Source: Planctomycetota bacterium (GTDB lineage: Bacteria > Planctomycetota > Phycisphaerae > Phycisphaerales > Phycisphaeraceae). Taken from it: 6,968 nucleotides of DNA. Position 1 is the first letter of the stretch; the number at the start of each line of letters is the position of its first letter. This document shows, in pieces, positions 1-5,605 of this stretch. Below the pieces are notes generated by a model. It was not told where the DNA came from and searched no databases. It saw nothing but the letters and a program-made list of their open reading frames with translations. Made by a program: the position numbers and the translations under genes. The stretch spans positions 1 through 6,968 of the forward strand of contig JAJUHR010000096.1 of the NCBI GenBank assembly GCA_029267795.1. Direction: 5' to 3'.

Positions 1-1781
1 AGTACCTGCAGAGGCGGATGATCGTGCTGATGGACGAGGGTGGGGAGGGGGACCTGGGCGCGCTGCAGGCGCTGCTGGCGCAGGCGTACCAAAGCGCGGG
101 GGATTATCGCCAGGCCCAGCGGTGGTACCGGCTGGCCCAGCAAAAGCTGGACGTCAACGACGACACCAACGCCCAGGTGCTCGTGGGGCTGGCGCAGGTG
201 GAGCTGGCGGAGACCGGGGACGTGCGGGCGGCGTTGGAGGGGTTCGCGGCGGCTGAGGAGCAATACCCGGCGGCGGCGACGCACCTGGAGGCGCTGATCG
301 GGCGGGCGGACTGCGAGGCCCGGCTGGGGGTCCACCCCGAGGCGGTGGAGCACTTCGGTCGGGCGGTGGCGGCGGTGGCGGGTGCCCAACCCCGGGATGC
401 GCAGCGGGTGAAATTGCTGGCCGGTGCGATCCGCTCTCATTACGAGTTCAACTTGACGCACGAGGACTACAACGTGGCGCTGGAGTACCTGAACCTGGTG
501 CGGCCGCTGTACGAGCCGAATTACCCGGCGGACCTGCTGATCGAGCTGGCGTCGACGCACGAGCGGATCGGGGAGCTGCGGCTGCGGGAGGCGTGGGGCG
601 GGGAGGCGCCGGCGGACCGGGAAGCGGCCCGGGTCAAGCGGACCGATCCGGCGGCAAAGATGAGGTTTCAGGAGGCAGCGGTGCACTTTGGCGAGGCGGC
701 GAGCTATTACATGCGGCACGCGGAGCAGACGATGGGCACCGACGAGCAGGCGTTCGCGGACAGCCTGTGGAACGCGGCGCGGTGTTACGACCGGGCGCAG
801 ATGTGGGACAAGGCGATCGAGGTGTACGCGGAGTTCGTGCGGTCTCGCCCGCAGGACCCGCGGCAACTGGAGGCGATGCGGCTGCTGGGCGTGGCGTACC
901 AATCGATCGGGCAGCACGAGACGGCGGTGCAGCTGTTCACCGAGTTGATCGAGGGAAACGGCAGGAGCCCGGAGGCGTACGCCAGTCTGGTGCCGTTGGC
1001 TCAGTGCCGGGAGTCGATGGGCGACTTTGAGAACGCCGAGCGGGTGTTGCTGCACGTGGTGACGGACCACCCCGCGATCACGCCGGAGAGCGTGCAGTAC
1101 GAGCTGGCGCTGATCGAACTGGGGAAGCTCTACCACCAACTGGGGCGGTACGAGGAGGCGATCGGCAGGCTTAGCGAGGCGGTGCAACGGTACGGTCAGG
1201 CTGCGCAGGGCGCGGAGCTGCGGTTCCGGCTGGCGGACGCGTACCGGCTGTCGGTGGAGCAGATCGACAAGGACCTGCTGGAGCCGATGCCTCAGCCGAA
1301 ACAGGCGGCGTTAAAGCGGGAGCGGGCGCGGCGGCTGGAGGAGGCGCAGGGGCTGTTTGGGGCGGCGATCGGTGAGCTGGAGGCCAAGCCGGAGTCGGCG
1401 CGGACGGCGTTGGAGAAGCTGTTCCTGCGGAACGCGTATTTCTACCGGGCCGACTGCGTGTACGACTTGGGCCGGTACGAGCAGGCGATCGATCTGTATG
1501 ATCTGGCGGCGCGGCGGTGGGAGAACGACCCGGCTTCGCTGGTGGCGTTGGTGCAGATCGTCAACGCGTACTGTGAGCTGGGCCGACCGCAGGAGGCGAA
1601 GATCGCCAACGACCGGGCGCGGTGGCAGTTGAAGCGGATCCCGGAGCAGGCGTTCGACGACCCGAGCCTGCCGATGACGCGTGAGCATTGGCAGGAGTGG
1701 TTGCGTTGGAGCAGCGAGCTGGATTTGTTCGGTTCGCAGGCGAGCGCGCGTCCCGAGCCGGCCGGTGTGGGGGCGCCCTGA
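1..1781 (+). CDS. Tetratricopeptide-repeat protein, 5'-truncated by the window edge
   Basis: The reading frame is open from base 3 to the TGA at 1779-1781. The first ATG is at 18, but codons before it (Y-L-Q-R-R) are open and coding-like, so the true start is almost certainly upstream; at least 592 residues are visible. Numbering from the ATG at 18, helical TPR-type pairs recur through the whole protein: about 14-45, 53-84, 91-120, 247-277 (W/A-A-x-C/Y-Y-D-x-A then D-K-A-I-E-V-Y), 285-313, 321-350, 364-393 (LGKLYHQLGRYEEAI), 400-450 and 472-502 (DLGRYEQAIDLYDLA). The end is a W-rich motif (HWQEWLRWSSELDLFG, 557-572) and a short P/A-rich tail. No membrane segment is visible. TPR arrays are protein-binding scaffolds; the specific partner is unknown. 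Position just upstream of flagellar regulators suggests, but does not prove, a flagellar role. The 154-base gap that follows leaves cotranscription uncertain. Confidence 0.88.
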   Translation, partial: YLQRRMIVLMDEGGEGDLGALQALLAQAYQSAGDYRQAQRWYRLAQQKLDVNDDTNAQVLVGLAQVELAETGDVRAALEGFAAAEEQYPAAATHLEALIGRADCEARLGVHPEAVEHFGRAVAAVAGAQPRDAQRVKLLAGAIRSHYEFNLTHEDYNVALEYLNLVRPLYEPNYPADLLIELASTHERIGELRLREAWGGEAPADREAARVKRTDPAAKMRFQEAAVHFGEAASYYMRHAEQTMGTDEQAFADSLWNAARCYDRAQMWDKAIEVYAEFVRSRPQDPRQLEAMRLLGVAYQSIGQHETAVQLFTELIEGNGRSPEAYASLVPLAQCRESMGDFENAERVLLHVVTDHPAITPESVQYELALIELGKLYHQLGRYEEAIGRLSEAVQRYGQAAQGAELRFRLADAYRLSVEQIDKDLLEPMPQPKQAALKRERARRLEEAQGLFGAAIGELEAKPESARTALEKLFLRNAYFYRADCVYDLGRYEQAIDLYDLAARRWENDPASLVALVQIVNAYCELGRPQEAKIANDRARWQLKRIPEQAFDDPSLPMTREHWQEWLRWSSELDLFGSQASARPEPAGVGAP

Positions 1782-1837
1782 TGCAGGGGGGCGGCGCTTG
1801 GGGCTGGGGCGATGGCGGAAGGAAAACGCCCGCTTGT

Positions 1838-1845
1838 GCCGATAA
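1838..1845 (+). promoter_or_regulatory. GCCGATAA octamer, sigma-28 -10-like
   Basis: This is an exact copy of the enteric FliA (sigma-28) -10 consensus, lying in the gap between the TPR gene and the flgN-like gene, 90 bases before the ATG at 1936. The matching TAAA -35 box expected about 15 bases upstream is absent (1819-1822 reads AAGG); the nearest A-rich run, AAAA at 1823-1826, is too close. It is only a candidate promoter element, and one such match in a window this size could occur by chance. Confidence 0.25.
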
Positions 1846-1902
1846 GTAATCTGTGCTGTGCGACCGGGCCGCTTGGACGGCGTTCCCGGGGCACGCGTTA
1901 GC

Positions 1903-1918
1903 GCCGGTTGGAACCGGC
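1903..1918. promoter_or_regulatory. GC-rich perfect dyad before flgN
   Basis: GCCGGTT-gg-AACCGGC is a perfect inverted repeat with 7-base arms. In RNA it would fold as a 6-bp stem (GCCGGT/ACCGGC) with a TGGA loop, ending 17 bases before the flgN start and 8 bases before its ribosome binding site. It could be an operator or a leader hairpin; no T run follows, so it is not an intrinsic terminator. Confidence 0.35.
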
Positions 1919-1926
1919 TGAAAGGC

Positions 1927-1934
1927 GAGGTCAG
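1927..1934 (+). promoter_or_regulatory. Ribosome binding site fixing the flgN start
   Basis: GAGG at 1927-1930, with AGG again at 1933-1935, sits immediately ahead of the ATG at 1936 (5-base spacing from the GAGG). The upstream in-frame GTG at 1858 has no comparable purine-rich site, and the 26 residues it would add (R/G-rich, including the dyad) look non-coding, so 1936 is preferred. Confidence 0.6.
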
Positions 1935-1935
1935 G

Positions 1936-2418
1936 ATGGCCGCACCCTCTGCGACGATCGTTCCCGAAGCCGCGTGTTTGAGCGTCGACGGTCTGGTGGA
2001 GCTGCTGGAACTGCAGCGCGGGCTGTACATGCAGCTGAAGACGTTGGGGGGCGAGCAGGACCAGCAGATATCCGGCGGGTCATCGGAGGGGTTGTTGACG
2101 GTGCTGGGGCAGCGGCGGCAGGTGATCGACCGGCTGGCGGTGGTGAACGCGGATTTCGAGCCGTACCGGCGGGGGTGGTCGCGGTACTGGTCGCAGATGA
2201 GCGAGCCGCAGCGTCAGCACGTCGGGGAGCTTCTGAAGCAGGTCCAGCAGACCCTCGGCGAGATCATCGAGCGAGACAACCTAGCACGGCGGCAGCTGGA
2301 GGAGGGCAAGAGCCGTCTGGCGGCAGGGATGGGCCGGATTTCTCACACGTCCCGGGCGATGCGAGCCTACAAGGTGCCCCCCGCGGTGGGGAACCGCTTC
2401 ACCGACAGCCGGGGATAA
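1936..2418 (+). CDS. flgN: FlgN-like flagellar export chaperone
   Basis: A 160-residue, mostly helical protein. Residues 17-47 (LVELLELQRGLYMQLKTLGGEQ) resemble the first helix of FlgN, which typically has a leucine-rich L-x-x-L-x-x-Q pattern; residues 51-72 give the second helix with the E-x-L-L-x-V-L-x-Q-R-R-x-V-I pattern, and 92-143 a long helical hairpin ending near A-M-R-A-Y. The tail 144-160 is flexible and ends RFTDSRG. FlgN-family proteins are cytoplasmic type III export chaperones, classically for the hook-filament junction proteins FlgK and FlgL. That substrate is family knowledge, not visible here: flgK and flgL are not in the window. The gene lies 8 bases upstream of the histidine kinase, so the two are almost certainly cotranscribed. 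Alternatives are a FliT-like or other coiled-coil protein; similarity is diffuse, as is normal for this family. Confidence 0.7.
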   Translation: MAAPSATIVPEAACLSVDGLVELLELQRGLYMQLKTLGGEQDQQISGGSSEGLLTVLGQRRQVIDRLAVVNADFEPYRRGWSRYWSQMSEPQRQHVGELLKQVQQTLGEIIERDNLARRQLEEGKSRLAAGMGRISHTSRAMRAYKVPPAVGNRFTDSRG

Positions 2419-2426
2419 CACGACGG

Positions 2427-3464
2427 ATGTCACTGGAGCTGCACAACCCGCTTGGGGAGGCGGTGCCGCTGGCGGTCCAGCCACGGGCGGAGCAGGCGTG
2501 CGGTGCGCCGGTGGGGGTGGAGGCCGGCGCAGACCTCTCTCGTCAGCGGCTGGACGATCTGGCGGAGATCGTCGGCGCGTACAACCGGGTGACGAAGAGC
2601 CTGCAGGAGAGCCACGAGGCTTTGCGAGCGGAGGTGGTCCGGCTGCAAGAGAAGCTGGCGAGCACCGACGCGCAGCTGCAGCGGTCGAAGCAACTGGCGG
2701 CGCTGGGGGAGATGGCGGCGGGGATCGCGCACGAGGTGCGCAACCCGCTGGCGGCGATCCAGCTGTACGCGGGCGTGCTGGCCCAGGGGCTGCGCAGCGG
2801 CGGTGAGCGGTTCGACCGGATGGAAGCGGCGCAGACGGCGGACAAGATCGTCGCGGCGGTGCGGGGGCTGGACGCGATTGTCAGCGACGTGCTCAGTTTC
2901 GCCAAGCCGTTCAGGCTCCGGCCCGTGCGGCTGGAGGTGAGCCGGTTGATCGATCGGGCGCTGGATTCGCATCAGCCGGGGATCGAAGCGGCGGGGGTCC
3001 TGGTTCAGCGTGTGGGGGCGGCGGCCCGGGATGCGCGGCGGGCGCTAGCCGTGCGTGCAGACCCGGATTGGCTGCACCAAGCGGTGTTGAACCTGGTGCG
3101 CAACGCGGTGGACTCGATGGCGGAGGGCGCCCGGGGGCGTGGTACTGGGGGGTGCGTGGGGGTGTTAACGCTGGGTGCGTACCGGGAGGGCAGGCAGGTC
3201 GTGCTGATGGTGCGCGACAGCGGCCCGGGGATCGCGGAGGCCGACGTAGACCGGATCTTCAACCCGTTTTTCACGACGCGGAGCGCCGGGACAGGGCTGG
3301 GGTTGGCGATCGTACACCGGATTGTGGACGCGCACGGCGGGGCGATCAGCGTGTACAACGACGGCGGGGCGGTGTTCGAGCTGCGGCTGCCGGCGGCGGA
3401 TGAGGCCGAGGGCGGGGTGTGTGCGATGACGGAGGAGGGTTCGTCTTCGCAGGGCGGTGAATAA
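2427..3464 (+). CDS. Soluble sensor histidine kinase, FlrB/FlgS/AtoS type
   Basis: A 345-residue kinase. The frame is open upstream to 1908, but that part overlaps the flgN gene in another frame; the ATG at 2427, 8 bases after the flgN stop, starts the plausible protein. Residues 1-38 are low complexity; 39-95 are heptad-like and probably a dimerising coiled coil. The phosphoacceptor H-box is GIAHEVRNPLAAI (99-111) with His102. The ATP-binding domain has the N-box around N222/N226 (LNLVRNAVDSM), G1 DSGPGI (264-269), F-box FNPFFTT (278-284) and G2 GTGLGL (288-293). There is no transmembrane helix, signal peptide or recognisable PAS/GAF domain, so it should sense a cytoplasmic signal. The C-terminal 20 residues are acidic and Ser/Gly-rich. 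It most likely autophosphorylates and passes phosphate to the regulator encoded 22 bases downstream. Flagellar FlrB and FlgS kinases are also cytoplasmic and paired with sigma-54 activators, but strict orthology cannot be shown here. Confidence 0.92.
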   Translation: MSLELHNPLGEAVPLAVQPRAEQACGAPVGVEAGADLSRQRLDDLAEIVGAYNRVTKSLQESHEALRAEVVRLQEKLASTDAQLQRSKQLAALGEMAAGIAHEVRNPLAAIQLYAGVLAQGLRSGGERFDRMEAAQTADKIVAAVRGLDAIVSDVLSFAKPFRLRPVRLEVSRLIDRALDSHQPGIEAAGVLVQRVGAAARDARRALAVRADPDWLHQAVLNLVRNAVDSMAEGARGRGTGGCVGVLTLGAYREGRQVVLMVRDSGPGIAEADVDRIFNPFFTTRSAGTGLGLAIVHRIVDAHGGAISVYNDGGAVFELRLPAADEAEGGVCAMTEEGSSSQGGE

Positions 3465-3475
3465 TCAGGCGGCGT

Positions 3476-3479
3476 GGAG
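3476..3479 (+). promoter_or_regulatory. Ribosome binding site fixing the response-regulator start
   Basis: GGAG lies 7 bases before the ATG at 3487. An in-frame GTG at 3457 overlaps the kinase stop by 8 bases, but it would add ten residues (MNNQAAWSAV) ahead of the normal beginning of a receiver domain. The ATG puts the hydrophobic first strand (KVLVVDD) at residues 4-10, as usual for CheY-like domains. Confidence 0.6.
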
Positions 3480-3486
3480 TGCGGTT

Positions 3487-4863
3487 ATGAGCGAGAAAGT
3501 CCTGGTGGTTGACGACAAGCAGATGATGCGTGACAGCGTCGGGGCGGCGCTGCAGCAGGCGGGGTACCACGTCGTGGCGGCGGCGGACGCGGGGGCGGCG
3601 CTGGGCCTGCTGACACGCCACCGGCCGGCGATGGTGCTGACAGACCTGAAGATGCCGGAGATGGACGGCCTGGAGCTGCTGGAGCGTCTGCGGCAGGTGG
3701 ACGACCAGGTGCCCGTGGTGGTGATGACGGCGTACGGGTCGGTCGAATCGGCGGTGCGGGCGATGAAGCAGGGGGCGTACGACTTCATCCAGAAGCCGTT
3801 CGAGGGCGACCAACTGGTGATGACGGTGCGTCGGGCGGTGGAACATCGGCGGCTGCTGCAGGAGAACGCGGCGTTGCGGACGCAGGGGCGGGGTTACCAG
3901 GAGGTGCCGGTGCTGGTGGGCCGGTCGCCGGCGATGCGGCAGATCGCGCAGCAGATCCGGCAGATTGCGCAGAGCCACGGGACGGTGCTGATCAGCGGCG
4001 AATCGGGCACGGGCAAGGAGGTGGTGGCGCGGACGATCCACGCGCACAGCCTGCGGCGGGAGCGGGTGATGCTGTGCCTGAACTGCGCGGCGCTGTCGAG
4101 CGGTCTGCTGGAGAGCGAGCTGTTCGGGCACGAAAAGGGGGCGTTCACCGGGGCGGACAAGATGCGCAAGGGGCGGTTCGAGCTGGCGGACGGAGGGACG
4201 CTGTTGCTGGACGAGATCAGCGAGATCAGCCCGCAGCTACAGGCGAAGCTGCTGCGCGTGCTGCAGGAGCGACAGTTCGAGCGGGTGGGCTCGAGCCTGA
4301 CGATGGCGGTGGACGTGCGGGTGATCGCGACGACGAACCGGGACTTGGCGGGGGCGGTGCGGGGGGGTCAGTTCCGCGGGGATTTGTTCTATCGGCTGAA
4401 CGTGCTGCCGATCCATTTGCCGCCGCTGCGAGATCGCGCGGAAGACATCCCGCTGCTGGTCGAGCACTTCATGGCGCAGGTGGCGATGCGTGAGGGGCGG
4501 GAGCCGAAGCAATTCGACGCGGAGGCGATGGAGCTGATGAAGGCGTATCGATGGCCGGGCAACGTGCGTGAGTTGCAGAACATCTGCGAGCGGGCGAGCG
4601 TGCTGAGCAAGGGCCCGGTGGTGACCGGGGGGATGATCCAGCCGTGGCTGGTGTGCCCTGAGTCGGCAGGTCCGGAGGCGGCGGGCGGGGGGTTGGCGAC
4701 GAAGCGGCTGGAGGACCTGGAGCGTGAGCAGATCGTCCGCACCCTCGGGGAGTTCAACGGGAATCGGCAGCGGACCGCGGAAGCGCTGGGCATCGGCGTG
4801 CGGACGCTGGGGTTGAAGTTGAAGCGTTGGAAGGAGCAGGACCTGGTGGCCCAGACGATCTGA
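3487..4863 (+). CDS. Sigma-54-dependent response regulator, NtrC/FlrC class
   Basis: A 458-residue activator with all three standard domains. Receiver (about 4-118): acidic pair D9/D10, phosphoacceptor D53 in LTDLKMP, T81 and K103 (IQKPF). AAA+ domain (about 142-372): Walker A GESGTGKE (171-178), sigma-54-contacting loop GAFTGA (218-223), Walker B with D242-E243 in GGTLLLDEI, FRGDLFYRLNVLPI (296-309) followed by the LRDR motif with candidate arginine fingers, and WPGNVRELQN (356-365). A Gly/Ala-rich linker (393-403) leads to a Fis-type helix-turn-helix (about 409-448: NRQRTAEALGIGVRTLGLKLKRW). Every residue needed for phosphorylation, ATP hydrolysis and sigma-54 remodelling appears present, so it should be active. 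The kinase gene ends 22 bases upstream. A sigma-54 promoter and NtrC-geometry dyad lie just downstream before flgB, making those genes the probable target. FlrC, FleR and FlgR have equivalent roles in other flagellar systems; the exact ortholog is not assigned. Confidence 0.95.
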   Translation: MSEKVLVVDDKQMMRDSVGAALQQAGYHVVAAADAGAALGLLTRHRPAMVLTDLKMPEMDGLELLERLRQVDDQVPVVVMTAYGSVESAVRAMKQGAYDFIQKPFEGDQLVMTVRRAVEHRRLLQENAALRTQGRGYQEVPVLVGRSPAMRQIAQQIRQIAQSHGTVLISGESGTGKEVVARTIHAHSLRRERVMLCLNCAALSSGLLESELFGHEKGAFTGADKMRKGRFELADGGTLLLDEISEISPQLQAKLLRVLQERQFERVGSSLTMAVDVRVIATTNRDLAGAVRGGQFRGDLFYRLNVLPIHLPPLRDRAEDIPLLVEHFMAQVAMREGREPKQFDAEAMELMKAYRWPGNVRELQNICERASVLSKGPVVTGGMIQPWLVCPESAGPEAAGGGLATKRLEDLEREQIVRTLGEFNGNRQRTAEALGIGVRTLGLKLKRWKEQDLVAQTI

Positions 4864-4914
4864 GGGATCGGGGTTGTTAGCTTAGTGGTTCGCACGGCGG
4901 ACCCCACGGTCATG

Positions 4915-4931
4915 GGCGCAAGTTTGGGTCG
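4915..4931. promoter_or_regulatory. Degenerate second activator-site candidate
   Basis: GGCGCAA-GTT-TGGGTCG matches the left arm of the perfect dyad at 4935 in 6 of 7 positions but the right arm in only 3 of 7. Its centre is 20 bases upstream of the perfect dyad's centre, close to two helical turns, which is a usual arrangement for paired sites of NtrC-type activators. Support is weak because one arm is poor. Confidence 0.25.
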
Positions 4932-4934
4932 AGG

Positions 4935-4951
4935 TGCGCAATAGTTGCGCA
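4935..4951. promoter_or_regulatory. Perfect 7-3-7 dyad, probable enhancer site for the sigma-54 activator
   Basis: TGCGCAA-TAG-TTGCGCA is a perfect inverted repeat with 7-base arms and a 3-base spacer. This is the same geometry as the NtrC site TGCACCA-N3-TGGTGCA, including the outer TGC/GCA. Its centre lies about 101 bases upstream of the transcription start predicted from the sigma-54 promoter, within the range normal for enhancers. The gene immediately upstream encodes a Fis-type HTH activator, the obvious candidate ligand. No T run follows, so a terminator role is unlikely. Confidence 0.6.
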
Positions 4952-4961
4952 GCGAAGTAGG

Positions 4962-4995
4962 TGCTTCATCGGGTGAATTGCATGCTTGATCGGGT
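4962..4995. repeat. Pair of 13-base direct repeats, 21-base period
   Basis: TGCTTCATCGGGT (4962-4974) and TGCTTGATCGGGT (4983-4995) agree at 12 of 13 positions and start 21 bases apart, two helical turns. They lie between the 7-3-7 dyad and the sigma-54 promoter, where an architectural protein or a second regulator often binds in such promoters. What binds, if anything, is unknown. Confidence 0.45.
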
Positions 4996-5018
4996 TTGCT
5001 CGGTGTGGTTGAGGGGGC

Positions 5019-5033
5019 GGCACCGGGATTGCT
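5019..5033 (+). promoter_or_regulatory. Sigma-54 (-24/-12) promoter of flgB
   Basis: GGCAC-cggga-TTGCT matches the sigma-54 consensus core TGGCAC-N5-TTGCW except for the first T, which is C here. The invariant GG (5019-5020) and GC (5031-5032) are separated by exactly 10 bases. Transcription should start near 5044, giving a leader of about 25 bases before the flgB ATG at 5069. The gene next door encodes a GAFTGA-containing activator, which makes a functional promoter likely. Confidence 0.75.
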
Positions 5034-5068
5034 GATCGTGGCGCAGGGATCGGTTTAAGGGTCGTCCG

Positions 5069-5503
5069 ATGATCGACGGGATGTTCGACAGCGGGGCGAT
5101 GCCGGCGCTGCAGCGCGTGATCCAGTTCACGCAGGAGCGGCACCGGGTCTTAGCGCACAACATCGCGAACCTGTCGACGCCGTATTTTCAGGCTCGGGAC
5201 CTGGACCCGTCGTCGTTCCAGGCGGCGCTGCGCGAGGCGATCGAGCGGCGGCGTGGGGGTGCTGATCCTGCGGCTGGGCCACTGGAGCTGCGAGACACCC
5301 GAGAACTGCGGTTTTTGCCGGATGGGATCGAGGCCCAATCCGCGCTGGTGCACCGGGGTGTGCTCTACCACGACCGCAACGACCGCGACCTGGAACGCAC
5401 GATGCAGCACCTGGCGGAAAACACGATGGTGCATAGCTCGGCGATCGAGCTGCTGCGGGGCGAGTTCCAGACCCTGTCGGCGGCGATCCGCGGGCGGGTG
5501 TGA
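5069..5503 (+). CDS. flgB: Flagellar proximal rod protein FlgB
   Basis: A 144-residue protein, close to the usual FlgB length. The N-terminal signature is at 24-46 (RHRVLAHNIANLSTPYFQARDLD), matching the rod/hook family pattern R-x-x-V-x-A-x-N-I-A-N-x-x-T-P and the FlgB-specific ARDLD. The C-terminal helix follows D-x-N-D-x-D-L-E-R (102-110) and ends FQTLSAAIRGR. FlgB is exported by the flagellar type III system and forms part of the proximal rod next to FliE and FlgC; like its relatives it lacks a cleavable signal peptide. The central stretch (about 58-95) is Arg- and Gly-rich and least conserved. TAAGG at 5056-5060, 8 bases before the ATG, serves as ribosome binding site. It is the first gene behind the sigma-54 promoter. 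Confidence 0.95.
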   Translation: MIDGMFDSGAMPALQRVIQFTQERHRVLAHNIANLSTPYFQARDLDPSSFQAALREAIERRRGGADPAAGPLELRDTRELRFLPDGIEAQSALVHRGVLYHDRNDRDLERTMQHLAENTMVHSSAIELLRGEFQTLSAAIRGRV

Positions 5504-5605
5504 TGGAGGATGGGTAAACTGCGGAACTTGGAGGGGCCGTGGCAGGGTTGAAAACCTGTGGATTCGTATGTGAGTCTTGACAACCGCTTTGGGATGACGA
5601 AAAGC

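Noticed and set aside
1881..1904. Possible GG-N10-GC match before flgN
   Set aside because: The spacing can be found, but the TTGC part is missing (TTAGC, or GGGC), so it is not a credible sigma-54 promoter.
1908..2426. N-terminal extension of the histidine kinase frame
   Set aside because: It overlaps the flgN gene in another frame and reads as Arg/Gly/Ala-rich sequence; the real kinase starts at 2427.
3457..3486. GTG start of the response regulator overlapping the kinase stop
   Set aside because: The ATG at 3487 has a GGAG site at proper spacing and gives a normal receiver N-terminus. The GTG remains possible as a translationally coupled start.
3346..4131. 261-codon minus-strand open frame opposite the kinase/regulator junction
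   Set aside because: The product is dominated by H, R, P and Q runs with no domain pattern, and it lies fully antisense to well-supported genes.
4856..4870. CGATC/GATCG hairpin over the regulator stop codon as a terminator
   Set aside because: The stem is only 5 bp and the following bases (GGGTTGTT) do not form a T run.
5138..5155. Second GCGGCACCGGG copy inside flgB, sigma-54-like
   Set aside because: The distance from GG to the next GC is 12 bases, not 10, and it lies inside coding sequence.
5510..5551. 13-codon open frame in the flgB-flgC gap as a leader peptide
   Set aside because: The only Shine-Dalgarno-like bases directly abut the ATG, leaving no spacing, and nothing else supports translation.
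5577..5582. TTGACA, a sigma-70 -35-like hexamer before flgC
   Set aside because: No -10-like hexamer occurs 16-18 bases downstream; a chance match is more likely.
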